Below are positions 6,837 to 14,423 of a stretch of 24,457 bases of DNA, in pieces. The number at the start of each line of letters is the position of its first letter. Position 1 is the first letter of the stretch. Source of the stretch: Fimenecus sp045631075 (GTDB lineage: Bacteria; Bacillota; Clostridia; Oscillospirales; Acutalibacteraceae); NCBI GenBank assembly GCA_045631075.1, contig JAZQUC010000036.1, positions 1-24,457 on the forward strand, read 5' to 3'. The notes under the pieces were generated by a model. The model did no database searches. It saw only the letters and a program-made list of their open reading frames with translations, and had not been told where the DNA came from. The position numbers and the translations under genes were made by a program.

Positions 6837-7741
6837 CAACATTTTTACACACACATATTCACACTCCTTTATTATCATTTAATGAAATATTTGATGTAAT
6901 TCTTGACGGAGTTGTTGATACGCTCAAAATGTTACCTTTTTTGTTTATTGCATTTCTTGTGATTGAATTTCTTGAACACAAGGCACAGGATAAGGTGAAA
7001 CACCTTTTTACTCGTGCAGGAAAAGCAGGTCCTTTTATCGGCACATTGTTAGGTTGTATTCCACAATGCGGATTTTCTGTTATGAGTGCAAATCTTTATT
7101 CAAGCGGTATAATCGCATTGGGAACACTTGTTGCTGTTTTTCTTTCCACATCAGATGAAGCAGTAATTTTGCTGGCAACTGCTCCAAACGGCACTTTTGA
7201 AATAGCAAAACTTATTATAACAAAAATTGTTATTGCATTGATTTTCGGTTATTCGATATATTTTATTGAAAAGAAGTCACACAAAAACCATCATCACCAT
7301 CATTCACACGATTTATGTGAACACGACCATTGTGGTTGTGAAGAAAATGGTGGAGTTTTATTACCTGCTCTTATTCACACAGGTAAAGTTTTTGGATTCT
7401 TGCTTTTATTTACAATTATCATCAATCTTGTTGTCTCTTTTGTAGGTATAGATAGGTTATCACAGCTTTTATTATCCGATTCTGCTTTCCAGCCATTCCT
7501 TTCTGCATTAATAGGCTTTATACCTAACTGTGCATCATCAATTCTTCTTACTCAGTTATACACTCAAGGGACATTAAGTTTTGGCGCATTGATTGCAGGA
7601 CTTTGCACGAATGCAGGTGCAGGATTGCTTATTCTTTTCCGTGATAAATCTAAATTAAAAGAAAATTGTAAAATTTTAGGAATTATGTATCTTTGTGCTG
7701 TAATTCCCGGAATAATTCTGCATATTTCTCAAATAATTTAA
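6833..7741 (+). CDS. Putative 10-TM heavy-metal (manganese-type) transporter with His-rich loop, ArsP_2-like
   Basis: A 302-aa integral membrane protein. Two homologous halves share G-x2-P-x-C ... LY-x2-G-x4-G: GCIPQCGFSVMSANLYSSGI near 74-93 and GFIPNCASSILLTQLYTQGT near 228-247, showing an internal duplication. Between them is a hydrophilic loop (about 149-170) with five histidines in a row followed by HxHDxCxHDHCxC-type residues, a likely metal-binding segment. These features match the family annotated as putative manganese transporter / 10-TM heavy-metal exporter. The start ATG 6833 has AAGGAGGAG upstream and overlaps the fur stop, so translation is coupled. Direction of transport and metal are unknown. 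Transcription comes from the fur promoter. Confidence 0.8.
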   Translation: MTTFLHTHIHTPLLSFNEIFDVILDGVVDTLKMLPFLFIAFLVIEFLEHKAQDKVKHLFTRAGKAGPFIGTLLGCIPQCGFSVMSANLYSSGIIALGTLVAVFLSTSDEAVILLATAPNGTFEIAKLIITKIVIALIFGYSIYFIEKKSHKNHHHHHSHDLCEHDHCGCEENGGVLLPALIHTGKVFGFLLLFTIIINLVVSFVGIDRLSQLLLSDSAFQPFLSALIGFIPNCASSILLTQLYTQGTLSFGALIAGLCTNAGAGLLILFRDKSKLKENCKILGIMYLCAVIPGIILHISQII

Positions 7742-7749
7742 AATAGTTC

Positions 7750-7778
7750 TTTACTTTCAAGTTTTAATGTGTTAAAAT
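7750..7778 (+). promoter_or_regulatory. Predicted promoter of the yerC-like/methyltransferase/hslO operon
   Basis: TTTACT (7750-7755), 17-bp spacer, TAAAAT (7773-7778). It starts 8 nt after the permease stop with no terminator between them, so some read-through from the fur operon is possible. Confidence 0.6.
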
Positions 7779-7815
7779 GCTAAATAGGAATATAGCTTGG
7801 GAGGCTTATTAAAAA

Positions 7816-8103
7816 ATGGGAATTGATTTTAAAAACGAAAACACAGAGTTTCTTGTTAAATGTATTTTACAGTTAAAAGACGAAAAGGAATGTTATGATT
7901 TCTTTCAGGACCTTTGTACTGTAACTGAATTTCACGCTATGGCACAGCGTTGTGTTGTTGCCAAAATGCTTTCTGATAAAAAGGTTTATAGTGAAATTGT
8001 CAAATCAACAGGTGCTTCAACAGCTACAATCAGCCGTGTTAACCGTTCACTTCAGTATGGTGCTGATGGCTACGAAAAGATTTTTGAAAGAGTAGAAGAA
8101 TGA
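7816..8103 (+). CDS. TrpR-related YerC/YecD family protein
   Basis: A 95-aa DNA-binding-type protein of the YerC/YecD branch of the TrpR superfamily, all-helical, with the helix-turn-helix near SEIVKSTGASTATISRVNRS (58-77). The upstream LKDEKECYDFFQDLCT segment and MAQRCVVAKML are typical of the family. Its target is not well defined; family members occur widely in Firmicutes. GGGAGG (7799-7804) lies 11 nt before the ATG, slightly long. The stop overlaps the next start by 4 nt (ATGA, 8100-8103), so it is the first gene of a translationally coupled trio. Whether it controls this operon is not shown; I see no obvious operator. Confidence 0.88.
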   Translation: MGIDFKNENTEFLVKCILQLKDEKECYDFFQDLCTVTEFHAMAQRCVVAKMLSDKKVYSEIVKSTGASTATISRVNRSLQYGADGYEKIFERVEE

Positions 8104-8873
8104 GTTACGGTATTTTTTCATCAGTTTATGATATCCTGACTGAAAATGTAGAATACGAAAGAATTGCCGACAGAATATGCTCTCTGTTACACGAAAACGG
8201 TGTTGACGGAGGGCTTTTACTTGACTTGGGCTGTGGCACAGGTACTCTTTCGTTTTTATTGGAGCAAAAAGGCTTTGATGTTATTGGTATTGATGCCAGT
8301 GAAGATATGCTTTCCGTCGCAAATGAAAAGAAATACGAGGATAATTCCTCTGCTCTTTTCCTTTGCCAAAAAGCAGAAGAACTTGACCTTTTCGGTACAA
8401 TTCAATGTGCTGTTTCAAGTCTTGATACATTTAATCACATTGACAATATAGAAAAAATTGAAAAGGCAATTTCCCTTGTATCTCTTTTTATGGATATGAA
8501 CGGAATATTCATATTTGATATGAACACACCATATAAGCACAAGGAAATTCTTGGAAACAACACTTTTGTCTATGATATGGACGAAGTATATTGTGTTTGG
8601 CAAAATTCTTATAATAAAAATGCAGAAAGAACTGACATTGACCTTGATTTCTTTATAAAAAACGAGGACAATGAGGATTATGAACGATACAGTGAAAGTT
8701 TTTCTGAATATATATATGACACAGAAGACATTATCAACATAATAAAAAAATGTGGCTTTACACTTTTGGCAACAAATGATGATTACAGTGAAAATGCCAT
8801 GAGTGATACCACACAAAGAATAACATTCATAGTCAAAAAAACAGAAACTATTTTTAAGGATGAATTAAAATGA
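8100..8873 (+). CDS. Class I SAM-dependent methyltransferase
   Basis: A 257-aa cytoplasmic Rossmann-fold methyltransferase. Motif I is LLLDLGCGTGTLSF (39-52), followed by the acidic motif VIGIDASEDML about 15 residues later; CAVSSLDTFNHI is motif IV-like. The C-terminal part (about 140-250) is acidic and beta-rich, typical of small-molecule or unknown-substrate methyltransferases of the Methyltransf_25 type. The substrate cannot be predicted. It overlaps the upstream and the downstream gene by ATGA on both sides, so all three proteins are likely made in step. The neighbouring Hsp33 raises the possibility of a role in stress or protein repair, but that is only context. Confidence 0.88.
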   Translation: MSYGIFSSVYDILTENVEYERIADRICSLLHENGVDGGLLLDLGCGTGTLSFLLEQKGFDVIGIDASEDMLSVANEKKYEDNSSALFLCQKAEELDLFGTIQCAVSSLDTFNHIDNIEKIEKAISLVSLFMDMNGIFIFDMNTPYKHKEILGNNTFVYDMDEVYCVWQNSYNKNAERTDIDLDFFIKNEDNEDYERYSESFSEYIYDTEDIINIIKKCGFTLLATNDDYSENAMSDTTQRITFIVKKTETIFKDELK

Positions 8874-9751
8874 ACAAACTTGTAAGAATGATTTCAGATG
8901 ACGGTACATTATACTGTCTTGCACTTAATTCAACAGAAATGGTAAGAGAAATGCAACAAACTCACCACACATCAAAGGTATGTTCTGCTGCTCTTGGCAG
9001 ACTTATTACAGGTGCTTCCATGATGGGCGTACTTTTAAAGGGTGAAAAGGATACTCTTACTCTTAAAATGAGTGGTGGTGGACCTGCATCCCCTGTTGTT
9101 GCAGTTGCAAACTCAAAAGGTCAGGTCAAGGGTTACATTGGTGATTCAAGAGTTAATCTTCCACTTAATAACAAAGGAAAGCTTGATGTTTCAGGTGCTA
9201 TCGGTAAAGATGGTTTCCTTACAGTTATCAAGGATTTAGGGTTGAAAGAACCATATTGTGCACAGACACCTATTATTTCAGGTGAAGTTGCAGAAGATAT
9301 CACAGCATACTATGCAACAAGTGAACAGACTCCTACTGTATGCGCTCTTGGTGTACTTGTTGACCCACAGACAGAAGAAGTACTTTTAGCAGGTGGATTT
9401 TTAATTCAACTTTTACCTACTGCAGGTGAAGATACTATTTCACTCGTTGAAAAGAGCCTTGAAGGTATTAAACCTGTTACAACAATGCTTGCAGAAGGAC
9501 TTACACCTGAAGACATATGTAAAACTGTTCTTTCAGAATTCTCAATGGAACTTCTTGACACACAAAGTGTAGAATACAAATGTGATTGCAGTACAGAACG
9601 AGTAACAAGAGCACTGATTAGTGCCGGTGAAGAAGGACTTCGTGAAATGGCAGAAGATGAGCAAACTGAGGTTTGTTGTCATTTCTGTAACAAAAAATAC
9701 ATCTTCCCAAGAGAAAAAATTCTTAAGCTCTTAAAAGAAGCAAGTAAATAA
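8870..9751 (+). CDS. hslO: Hsp33 redox-regulated holdase chaperone
   Basis: Hsp33 is kept inactive by zinc bound to reduced cysteines; oxidation plus unfolding turns it into an ATP-independent holdase that protects cytoplasmic proteins. The 293-aa length is normal. The N-terminal core includes MSGGGPASPVVAVANSKGQVKGYIGD (residues 67-92, split here only for reference) and GGFLIQLLPTAGEDTI (175-190). The C-terminal redox switch has C238-x-C240 and C270-x2-C273, spacing CxC-x29-CxxC, intact, with an additional C269. The start overlaps the methyltransferase stop (8870-8873). It ends the operon at the bidirectional terminator 9764-9789. Confidence 0.97.
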   Translation: MNKLVRMISDDGTLYCLALNSTEMVREMQQTHHTSKVCSAALGRLITGASMMGVLLKGEKDTLTLKMSGGGPASPVVAVANSKGQVKGYIGDSRVNLPLNNKGKLDVSGAIGKDGFLTVIKDLGLKEPYCAQTPIISGEVAEDITAYYATSEQTPTVCALGVLVDPQTEEVLLAGGFLIQLLPTAGEDTISLVEKSLEGIKPVTTMLAEGLTPEDICKTVLSEFSMELLDTQSVEYKCDCSTERVTRALISAGEEGLREMAEDEQTEVCCHFCNKKYIFPREKILKLLKEASK

Positions 9752-9763
9752 AAATGTGATAAT

Positions 9764-9789
9764 AAAAAGCACCCGAGTGGGTGCTTTTT
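9764..9789. terminator. Bidirectional terminator between hslO and GH2
   Basis: AAAAAGCACCC (9764-9774), loop GAGT, GGGTGCTTTTT (9779-9789). The A- and T-runs make it work on both strands; the GH2 stop lies 8 nt beyond it and the hslO stop 12 nt before. Confidence 0.93.
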
Positions 9790-9796
9790 ATTGTAT

Positions 9797-12076
9797 TTAT
9801 TTTTTCTTTGGTGCCTTAATTTTGTTGAGCTTTGCATTAATTCCAAGAATCTGTTCTTTACTTAATGCACCACCGAGCATTGAACAAGCGCGTTTGATTG
9901 TGAAGCCCTTTGCCATACCGTAGATGTTTTTGAGCATTGCTGGTGTAAGCTTGAAGCCACCGAGTGGACCTCCGCCACCTTTCTTTTCTTCACCATCTTC
10001 GTCTTTTTTATCCTTGCCACCGCTCATAGCGTCTTTAAGCATCATTACAAAGTTGAACATTACGATTTTACCACGGAATGTGCTCATAATGTCACCAATT
10101 GTACTGTTGATTGAAAGATATCCGTCAGGCATATTGATTTCAAACCAGTTGATAACCTGACCTTCTTCTTTCATGATATAAGCTTCGTTTGGAGTATCAA
10201 CCTTGTTGATTGTAGCAGTATCTGTAAGGTCACCTGCAACAACTTTAAGTTCAGTTGTACCTTCGTTCTTAACATCAAAGTAAAAGAATGGATATTTGCC
10301 CTTTGTCTGTTTACCAACGCTTACGCCATTAGCGAAAAGTTCGATTTCGTCACAGTTTGAATAAACAGTAACCTTTGTTACGTCCTCAACTCTGTCAACA
10401 TATCTCTTTGAACACAAGTGAAGAACAGGTGAGTCAGAGAGCCATGCTTTGTAAGCGTAGAATGAGTCCTTCTTATACTTTCTGTCGAAAGTTACAAGAC
10501 CCTTGTGGTTCATACCATTTTCGCCACCCTCTGAACGAGCATCAGCAGCAAAGTCGAACATATTCCAAACGTGAGTTGCCCAGAGATATGGTCTGTCGGC
10601 AATCTGTTTGATAAGTTCTTCATGGTAGTATGACTGATATTCTTCTGTATAGTCACCCTGAGTAGGAGTGGAAGTGTGCCAGTTAAGTGCTTCACAACCA
10701 TATTCAGAAATACCGATTGGCTTGTTTGGGTATTTCTTGTGGAAATCATCAAACCAAGGGCCGTTCATTTCTGTTGAACCACCGTACCAACCGAAGTAGT
10801 GGTTGTATGAAAGAACATCAGAAATATGAACATATTCGTCGTTAATATCACACATTGAAACTGCTGCGATAGTTGTAAGACGAGTTTTATCCATTTCGTG
10901 AACCATATCGTTAAGGTCTTTATGGTTCTTGATAAGGTTTGGATTAGAACCCGCAATAGTAATCTCGTTTGAAAGACCCCATACAACGATTGATGGGTGG
11001 TTGTAGTTCTGAACAACAAGCTCCTTCATCTGTGAAATTGTGTTGTCATAACCTGTTGGCATATGGCTTGAAATATATGGGATTTCAGCCCAGAGAACAA
11101 GACCAGCTTCGTCACAAAGGTCATAGAAAACCTGTGAATGCTGATAGTGTGCAAGACGGATTGTGTTAGCACCCATTTCAAGAATAAGCTGGAGGTCTTC
11201 CTTGTGCATTTCAGGTGTAAGTGCGTTACCAACATCAGGTCTGTCCTGATGACGGGAAACACCACGAAGAGGATATTCACGACCATTGAGGAAGAAACCT
11301 TTTTCAGGGTCAATTTTGAATGTACGGCAACCGAAACGAGTTGAAACCTCGTCAACCTCAACACCATCACAGATAAGAGTTGCCTTTGCTGTGTAAAGAT
11401 ATGGGTCTTTAAGTCCATCCCAAAGGTGTACGTTCTTGATTTCGAAATCAGCGTCGTCATCATCTTCCTTTGAAGCAATAACTTCACCGTCAGCAATAAT
11501 TTCGTAACGAACCTTACATTTGTCATTCTTGAAGAATGTCTTAATTTCGATTTCAGCATCTGCACCCTTGATTTTTGGTGTAACCATAATCGCAGGTGAG
11601 CCATAGTAATCAAGGTCAAAATGACATTCAGGAACACTGATAACACTTACATCACGATAAATACCACCATAGAATGTAAAGTCCGCATTCTGTGGATAAA
11701 CTCTGTCATTTGCAGAGTTGTCAACTGCAACAACGAGTAAGTTAGAGTCCTTTATGTCCTTAACCTGTACTCTGAATGTTGAATAACCGCCATCGTGCTT
11801 TGTAACGCTCTTACCATTCCAGAAAACTTCGCAAGATGAGTTAACACCATCAAACTGAAGATATTTTACTTCACCGTCAGGCAACTCGTCAGCCTTGATT
11901 TCCTTTGCGAAGTAGCAAGTGCCTCTGTAATAGTCGTTGCCACCGTCCTGACCGTCTTTACCGTTCCATGTGAAAGGAAGATTAAGTGCTTCCCAATCAG
12001 CTGGAAGAGTAGCAGGAACAGATTTTGCATTTTTTGAGAAAAACCAATCGTTGTTGATAACTTTAATGTTTCTCAT
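9797..12076 (-). CDS. Glycoside hydrolase family 2 (beta-galactosidase/beta-glycosidase type) with unusual C-terminal tail
   Basis: A cytoplasmic GH2 enzyme without signal peptide. I start it at ATG 12076 (MRNIKVINNDWFF, 759 aa): GGAGG at 12082-12086 lies 5 nt upstream and overlaps the in-frame ATG at 12088, ruling that one out. Domains: jelly-roll (about 1-150, YRGTCYFAKEI, FYGGIYRDVSV), Ig-like (about 152-250, with an acidic DDDDAD loop), and TIM barrel (about 255-548) with HQDRPDVGNAL, acid/base E371 in GLSNEIT and nucleophile E458 in GISEYGCEA. A DUF4982-like beta domain (about 550-628) follows. Residues about 650-759 form a helical tail broken by a Lys/Asp/Glu/Gly-rich linker (687-707), not part of the usual GH2 core. 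Beta-galactosidase is most likely; beta-glucuronidase or mannosidase activity cannot be excluded. Confidence 0.9.
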   Translation of the reverse strand: MRNIKVINNDWFFSKNAKSVPATLPADWEALNLPFTWNGKDGQDGGNDYYRGTCYFAKEIKADELPDGEVKYLQFDGVNSSCEVFWNGKSVTKHDGGYSTFRVQVKDIKDSNLLVVAVDNSANDRVYPQNADFTFYGGIYRDVSVISVPECHFDLDYYGSPAIMVTPKIKGADAEIEIKTFFKNDKCKVRYEIIADGEVIASKEDDDDADFEIKNVHLWDGLKDPYLYTAKATLICDGVEVDEVSTRFGCRTFKIDPEKGFFLNGREYPLRGVSRHQDRPDVGNALTPEMHKEDLQLILEMGANTIRLAHYQHSQVFYDLCDEAGLVLWAEIPYISSHMPTGYDNTISQMKELVVQNYNHPSIVVWGLSNEITIAGSNPNLIKNHKDLNDMVHEMDKTRLTTIAAVSMCDINDEYVHISDVLSYNHYFGWYGGSTEMNGPWFDDFHKKYPNKPIGISEYGCEALNWHTSTPTQGDYTEEYQSYYHEELIKQIADRPYLWATHVWNMFDFAADARSEGGENGMNHKGLVTFDRKYKKDSFYAYKAWLSDSPVLHLCSKRYVDRVEDVTKVTVYSNCDEIELFANGVSVGKQTKGKYPFFYFDVKNEGTTELKVVAGDLTDTATINKVDTPNEAYIMKEEGQVINWFEINMPDGYLSINSTIGDIMSTFRGKIVMFNFVMMLKDAMSGGKDKKDEDGEEKKGGGGPLGGFKLTPAMLKNIYGMAKGFTIKRACSMLGGALSKEQILGINAKLNKIKAPKKK

Positions 12077-12116
12077 AATAACCTCCATAAAGTATACAAA
12101 TTATCAATACAAAAAT

Positions 12117-12146
12117 ATTATACTATATTTTGTTGTAATATTTCAA
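12117..12146 (-). promoter_or_regulatory. Predicted promoter of the GH2 gene
   Basis: On the minus strand TTGAAA (12141-12146), 18-bp spacer, TATAAT (12117-12122). Two direct copies of TTTGTAT (12107-12113 and 12094-12100, 13-bp period) follow just after the -10 box. Confidence 0.7.
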
Positions 12147-12167
12147 CCATAAAATTCAGGCAAATAA

Positions 12168-13247
12168 TCACTTAGCAGTTTTTTTAATAAAACTTATCAA
12201 ATCAAATTTGGGTGCAATCAACCAGCTTGTATATTTTCTTACAGGGGAAGAAACAAATATAAAACTTACAGGAATTGCCAACAAAATCATTACAACTGCA
12301 AAAAATTCGTCAGCACAAAAATCAAGAATATTATATTGTCGGTCAAAAGCAATCAATCCGATAATTACAAACAAATGCAAAATGTAAATATATGTTGATT
12401 GCGTACCAATTTTTGTAAAATTTGTTTTCTTTTCAGTACTTATTCCCATTACAAAAAAGAAGCTTATGAAGCCTATAATATATCTTACTATGGTTATGAT
12501 AAAAAGCTCAAATCGACCAATCCCCAATAAGTCGTTATATTCACTGAAAACTCTTTTGGTAGTTAAAAGTGCCACTTCTAAAACACTATCCTTTGTGACA
12601 AATACAAACAGCAACACAAAAAACAACGCACTCAACAATTTTAACGGCACTTTTTTTAACAAATCAAATTTGCAATCAGCAGTAAGATAACCGAAAATAA
12701 AAAATGGAAAGAAATTTATAATTCTTGGTATTGGTGGTGGCATATACGGTGCAACATATAAATATACAAGCATAATCACAAGGGATAACGATAAAACAAT
12801 CCACTTGTGACGGAATATTTTCAGTATATGCGGTGTTATAAGTTGATATATGCCTAACACAAGAATATACCACAACCCGTATCCGGGCTTTAATGAGCTT
12901 TTTAATGTAACATCTGCATAACCTGTAACAGAATAAAACAGCATCATAAAGACCTGAATTGCAATATATGGAACAATCAGTTTGTTTATCGTTACATGCC
13001 AATCATTACGGTTAATCCTATTTTTGGCAAAACGACCTGAAATAATCATAAAAACCGGCATATGAAAGACATAAACAAACTTATAAATACTGTTAAGCCA
13101 CAGAGGTGTTCCATTTTCAAAAGGTACATTTTTTATAAGACATTCACTGATATGACCTATAAAAACGCATAAAACTAAAAAGGCTTTTGCATTGTCAAAC
13201 CAATAATTTCTTTGTAACGAAACATTATTTGAAGCAACTTTAGTCAT
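12168..13247 (-). CDS. Membrane acyltransferase, family 3 (O-acetyltransferase, NolL/fucose 4-O-acetylase-like)
   Basis: Family 3 acyltransferases move an acetyl or other acyl group onto sugars of surface glycans at the membrane. The 359-aa protein (ATG 13247, with GGAG at 13254-13257) opens with the family signature RNYWFDNAKAFLVLCVFIGH and continues with YVFHMPVFMIISGRFA; about ten hydrophobic segments follow, separated by short basic loops. The longer frame to 13316 starts inside the ilvE hairpin and is unlikely. The gene lies downstream of ilvE and capD on the same strand; a shared role with the CapD-type dehydratase in modifying a surface polysaccharide is possible but only contextual. 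No strong private promoter is visible. Acceptor sugar unknown. Confidence 0.85.
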   Translation of the reverse strand: MTKVASNNVSLQRNYWFDNAKAFLVLCVFIGHISECLIKNVPFENGTPLWLNSIYKFVYVFHMPVFMIISGRFAKNRINRNDWHVTINKLIVPYIAIQVFMMLFYSVTGYADVTLKSSLKPGYGLWYILVLGIYQLITPHILKIFRHKWIVLSLSLVIMLVYLYVAPYMPPPIPRIINFFPFFIFGYLTADCKFDLLKKVPLKLLSALFFVLLFVFVTKDSVLEVALLTTKRVFSEYNDLLGIGRFELFIITIVRYIIGFISFFFVMGISTEKKTNFTKIGTQSTYIYILHLFVIIGLIAFDRQYNILDFCADEFFAVVMILLAIPVSFIFVSSPVRKYTSWLIAPKFDLISFIKKTAK

Positions 13248-13285
13248 AAAATACTCCGTATAAATAATAAAATCAAAATAACAAC

Positions 13286-13313
13286 GGAGACACCTTATAA
13301 CAAAGGTGTCTCC
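13286..13313 (-). terminator. Strong hairpin after ilvE, likely terminator
   Basis: GGAGACACCTT (13286-13296) pairs perfectly with AAGGTGTCTCC (13303-13313) around a six-base loop, 12 nt after the ilvE stop. On the minus strand the tail is T-rich but interrupted (GTTGTTATTTTG); the uninterrupted T6 is on the plus strand. It may be a leaky terminator letting some transcription into the acyltransferase. Confidence 0.65.
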
Positions 13314-13325
13314 CATTTTTTCAGA

Positions 13326-14390
13326 TTAGTCAACTTTAATTGTCCAACCGTATGAATCTTCTAATTTACCATACTGGATACCTGTGAGCGTATCGTAAAG
13401 TTTCTGTGTAAGTTCACCAATTTCGAAATTGTTGATTTCAACAACATCTTCCTTATAACGAAGTGAACCAACAGGAGAAATAACAGCTGCTGTACCTGTA
13501 CCGAATACTTCTTCAAGAGTACCGTTTTTGCCAGCTTCCATAACTGTATCAATAGCAAGCTTGCCTTCATTAACCTTGTATCCCCAGCTCTTAAGAACTT
13601 CAATACAACTCATTCTTGTAATACCTGGAAGAACTGTACCTGATGTTGCTGCAGTATAGATTTCACCGTCAAGCTTGAACATAATGTTCATAGCACCAAC
13701 TTCTTCAACATACTTTCTTTCAACACCGTCAAGCCAGAGAACCTGTGAATAACCAAGTTTGTGAGCTTTTTCGCCTGCTGCCATAGATGCTGCGTAGTTA
13801 CCACCACATTTGATAGCACCTGTACCACCCGGACAAGCACGAACAAATTCTTCTTCGACATAAATCTTAACAGGGTTAAGACCTTCTGCATAATATGCAC
13901 CTGATGGTGAGCAAATTACGATAAACTGATATTTTGCTGATGCCTTAACACCAAGAATAGGTTCTGTAGCAATTGTGAAAGGTCTGATATAAAGGCTTGT
14001 ATCAGGCTCTGATGGAACCCAATCCTTGTCAACTGAAACAAGAGCCTTAACAGCATCGACAAAGTCAGCAACAGGAATCTGTGGGATACAGAGTCTGTCG
14101 TGAGTTGACTGCATTCTTTCTGCATTCTTGTCAGGACGGAAAAGCTGAACGCTACCGTCTGCACAACGATATGCTTTAAGTCCTTCAAAGCATTCCTGAG
14201 CATAGTGGAAAACAAGTGCTGATGGGTCGAGTGAAAGTGGCTGATATGGTACGACTCTTGCGTCATGCCAGCCCTGTCCTTCATCATAATCCATAATGAA
14301 CATATGGTCTGTAAAAATGTGACCAAATCCTAAATTTTTCCAATCAGGCTTAGCCTTTGGTGTTGTTGTTTTTTCAATTCTGATTTCCAT
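13326..14390 (-). CDS. ilvE: Branched-chain amino acid aminotransferase (type II, fold-type IV)
   Basis: Catalyses the last step of leucine, isoleucine and valine synthesis (2-oxo acid + glutamate) or the first step of their breakdown; a PLP enzyme in the cytoplasm. The 354-aa length suits the long, eukaryotic-like BCAT type. Landmarks are FIMDYDEGQGWHDARVVPYQ, LHYAQECFEGLKAYR-type sequence at 61-75, and the PLP lysine K194 in AIKCGGNYAAS. EVGAMNIMF and GTVLPGITRMSCIEVLKSWG complete the PLP/substrate site. The start ATG 14390 has GGAG at about 14399-14402. It lies 33 nt after capD with no terminator between, so the two may share a transcript although functionally unrelated. No T-box or leader peptide is visible. 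Confidence 0.96.
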   Translation of the reverse strand: MEIRIEKTTTPKAKPDWKNLGFGHIFTDHMFIMDYDEGQGWHDARVVPYQPLSLDPSALVFHYAQECFEGLKAYRCADGSVQLFRPDKNAERMQSTHDRLCIPQIPVADFVDAVKALVSVDKDWVPSEPDTSLYIRPFTIATEPILGVKASAKYQFIVICSPSGAYYAEGLNPVKIYVEEEFVRACPGGTGAIKCGGNYAASMAAGEKAHKLGYSQVLWLDGVERKYVEEVGAMNIMFKLDGEIYTAATSGTVLPGITRMSCIEVLKSWGYKVNEGKLAIDTVMEAGKNGTLEEVFGTGTAAVISPVGSLRYKEDVVEINNFEIGELTQKLYDTLTGIQYGKLEDSYGWTIKVD

Positions 14391-14423
14391 TTGAAAACAT
14401 CTCCAATTATGTAAATATATAAT

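Noticed and set aside
8415..8816. 133-codon antisense frame in the methyltransferase gene
   Set aside because: Hydrophobic, Ile/Phe/Cys-rich translation typical of antisense to an AT-rich gene; no start signals.
11026..11646. 206-codon minus-strand frame inside the GH2 gene
   Set aside because: It overlaps the GH2 coding sequence in another frame, has no ribosome binding site and its composition is that of a shifted frame.
677..12076. One polysaccharide-utilisation locus spanning GH89, GH51 and GH2
   Set aside because: The genes are on different strands with private promoters and terminators, and housekeeping operons lie between them.
12077..12088. Upstream ATG of the GH2 gene
   Set aside because: The codons overlap the GGAGG site at 12082-12086 that serves ATG 12076.
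13248..13316. Upstream ATG of the acyltransferase
   Set aside because: The extension is encoded by the ilvE hairpin; ATG 13247 has a GGAG site and the family homology follows it.
14391..14423. T-box or leader attenuator for ilvE
   Set aside because: The gap is only 33 nt and no T-box motif or leader peptide is present.
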